From the NCBI GenBank assembly GCA_040752115.1, contig JBFMFB010000030.1:1-21998 (forward strand): 21,998 nt of DNA. The letters are read 5' to 3'. The notes beneath the pieces are model-generated. The model did no database searches and was not told the origin of the DNA. It was given only the letters and a program-made list of their open reading frames with translations. Positions 21,874-21,998 of this stretch are shown here, piece after piece; position 1 is the stretch's first letter, and each line of letters opens with the position of its first letter. Both the position numbers and the translations under genes were made by a program. The stretch comes from JBFMFB01 sp040752115 (GTDB lineage: Bacteria; Pseudomonadota; Gammaproteobacteria; Burkholderiales; Sulfuricellaceae).

Positions 21874-21998
21874 CCTAGAAAAAGCGGTTTGGCCACGAAT
21901 GACACGAATGTTCACGAATAATCATGACGTTACTCATGGGGCCGTGCTCGCCTGGATGGTATGCTGCAAATCGGCCGCACTTCGTTGTTCTTATTCGT
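21874..21998. repeat. CACGAAT-family inverted-repeat element, copy E (runs off the window)
   Basis: All 125 bases are identical to the reverse complement of 3207-3331, including the gene-free core. The arm starting CCTAGAAAAAGCGGTTTGGC is complete; the second arm begins at the last bases (TTATTCGT) and is cut by the window end. It lies about 70 bases upstream of purE. Confidence 0.95.

Overview
This window reads as a chromosomal segment of a GC-rich, autotrophic betaproteobacterium, most likely a Nitrosomonadales/Gallionellales-type sulfur or iron oxidiser. The evidence is a form II RuBisCO (cbbM) with its CbbQ/CbbO activase genes, the classical lptD-surA-pdxA-rsmA order with amgK-murU divergent from lptD, and long coding genes with short gaps. 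The genus cannot be fixed by reading alone.

Region 1 (1-6828, plus strand) is a compact signalling block. It holds the end of a sensor histidine kinase, an HD-GYP response regulator, a stand-alone receiver protein, an MglA-like small GTPase, a second histidine kinase, and a receiver domain fused to a complete GspE/PilB-type secretion/pilus ATPase. Genes overlap or are separated by 3-9 bases, except for a 176-base gap filled by an inverted-repeat element. The three receiver domains are close relatives, and so are the two kinases. I infer a module that couples phosphorelay, cyclic-di-GMP turnover and a polarity-type GTPase to a pilus or secretion motor. This is the most interesting system in the window.

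Region 2 (7046-14505) is housekeeping. On the minus strand lie lptD, surA, pdxA and rsmA (outer-membrane LPS export, porin chaperone, vitamin B6 synthesis, 16S rRNA methylation). Divergent on the plus strand lie amgK and murU (peptidoglycan sugar recycling).

Region 3 (14521-19265, minus strand) is cbbM, then a strong hairpin terminator/attenuator and two GC palindromes, then cbbQ and cbbO. The cbbO frame carries an in-frame 78-base insertion made of a palindromic intergenic-type repeat. Divergent from cbbM is a conserved-looking 134-residue protein of unknown function.

Region 4 (19864-21805, minus strand) has two small membrane proteins, a beta-carbonic anhydrase and purE. The carbonic anhydrase fits inorganic-carbon handling for the nearby RuBisCO, and possibly for PurE.

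The gaps are unusually rich in dispersed repeats. A CACGAAT-unit family has five copies; two of them, 18.5 kb apart and in opposite orientation, share 125 identical bases as far as the window allows. A second family is built from AGGATTAACAGGATT units. No tRNA, rRNA, CRISPR array, transposase or phage gene was seen, and there is no gene-free stretch over 300 bases.
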